Source: an uncultured Aquimarina sp.
GTDB taxonomy: Bacteria > Bacteroidota > Bacteroidia > Flavobacteriales > Flavobacteriaceae
NCBI GenBank assembly: GCA_947500545.1
Contig: CANMSO010000003.1
Coordinates: 310,001-374,000 of the forward strand
DNA: 64,000 nucleotides
Direction: 5' to 3'
Positions 63,759-64,000 of this stretch are shown piece by piece. Both the position numbers and the translations under genes were made by a program. How positions within the stretch are numbered: position 1 is the stretch's first letter; each line of letters starts with the position of its first letter. The notes under the pieces were generated by a model, which was given only the letters and a program-made list of their open reading frames with translations, was not told where the DNA came from and did no database searches.

Positions 63759-64000
63759 ATGAACAAAGTCCTTACGCTTAGTGTAGTTGAAAGAAAGTTG
63801 TTTCTGTTTATAGGAGATATGGCAATTGTTATATTCTATCTCTATTTACTTACTAATAGAACCCTAAAAGGAACTTTTGATTATGATAAACATAGCTTGA
63901 CTATTTTTATTATTGGAATAGTCCTTTTCTCTGTTATTGCATATGTTATTGATATCTACAACTTAGAACGAGCCTCTAAGCCCATTACAATCTTTAGCCT
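63759..64000 (+). CDS. N-terminus of a polyprenyl sugar-phosphate transferase (cut by window)
   Basis: The frame opens at an ATG and runs off the right edge; 80 codons are visible. The start (VVERKLFLFIGDMAIV, then two hydrophobic helices, then VIDIYNLE) resembles the N-terminal membrane part of flavobacterial WcaJ/WbaP-like exopolysaccharide glycosylphosphotransferases. The catalytic C-terminal domain is outside the window. Such an enzyme would place the first sugar-phosphate on undecaprenyl phosphate. Confidence 0.65.
   Translation, partial: MNKVLTLSVVERKLFLFIGDMAIVIFYLYLLTNRTLKGTFDYDKHSLTIFIIGIVLFSVIAYVIDIYNLERASKPITIFS

Overview
The window comes from an AT-rich Gram-negative of the phylum Bacteroidota, almost certainly a marine gliding member of the Flavobacteriaceae (Aquimarina-like; the genus is a guess). 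The reasons are giant SprB-repeat surface proteins with type IX secretion (T9SS) sorting domains, a PorP/SprF partner, Bacteroidota-type -7 boxes (TAnnTTTG), and family-restricted proteins such as DUF4837 and DUF6909. No rRNA, tRNA, CRISPR array, insertion sequence or prophage was recognised.

Region 1 (1-21.4 kb, + strand) is a gliding/adhesin locus. The left edge cuts a coiled-coil protein with an 11-unit, 48-bp tandem repeat and two SPOR-like C-terminal modules. It is followed by a 3819-residue SprB-like protein with a type B sorting domain, its likely PorP/SprF partner, and a second giant protein (2253 residues from the preferred ATG). The second giant is a collinear paralogue of the first but ends in a type A sorting domain. 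Both carry a PA-like domain near the N-terminus.

Region 2 (21.4-39.9 kb) is mainly housekeeping on both strands: DoxX-like protein, holB, a HELFH metallopeptidase, an SRPBCC/CPBP/VOC cluster divergent from a membrane LytTR regulator, pgk, a MltD-like transglycosylase, a DUF4837 lipoprotein, tex, tatA, an M23 peptidase, a GH3-family protein, a DUF6909 protein and a Wzz-like membrane protein. Three strong hairpin terminators flank converging genes or gene ends here, and a fourth lies after the PorP gene.

Region 3 (40-64 kb) is a surface-polysaccharide locus running off the right edge. It holds manA; rfbB-A-C-D for dTDP-rhamnose; and a five-gene cassette of CMP-sugar cytidylyltransferase, YhcH, HpaI-type aldolase, SDR and 6-phosphogluconolactonase-like protein. 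A tightly coupled seven-gene minus-strand operon (54.8 to 47.8 kb) follows. Then come a divergent HAD/dehydrogenase pair and the assembly genes: Wzx flippase, SGNH-like protein, DUF115/MptE-like protein, two GT2 enzymes, two Wzy/WaaL-type proteins and the start of an initiating sugar-phosphate transferase.

Two systems stand out. The minus-strand operon (UbiA prenyltransferase, small protein plus GMC flavin oxidoreductase, two SDRs, GT-C transferase, HAD phosphatase) has the enzyme types needed to make and use a polyprenyl-phosphate-linked sugar, like the mycobacterial decaprenyl-phosphoryl-arabinose route but with a GMC flavoprotein in place of DprE1. The cytidylyltransferase/YhcH/aldolase cassette looks like a route to a CMP-activated 3-deoxy-ulosonic acid made by a pyruvate aldolase rather than a PEP-dependent synthase, with the DUF115 protein as a candidate transferase. 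Both are inferences from family identity and gene order.
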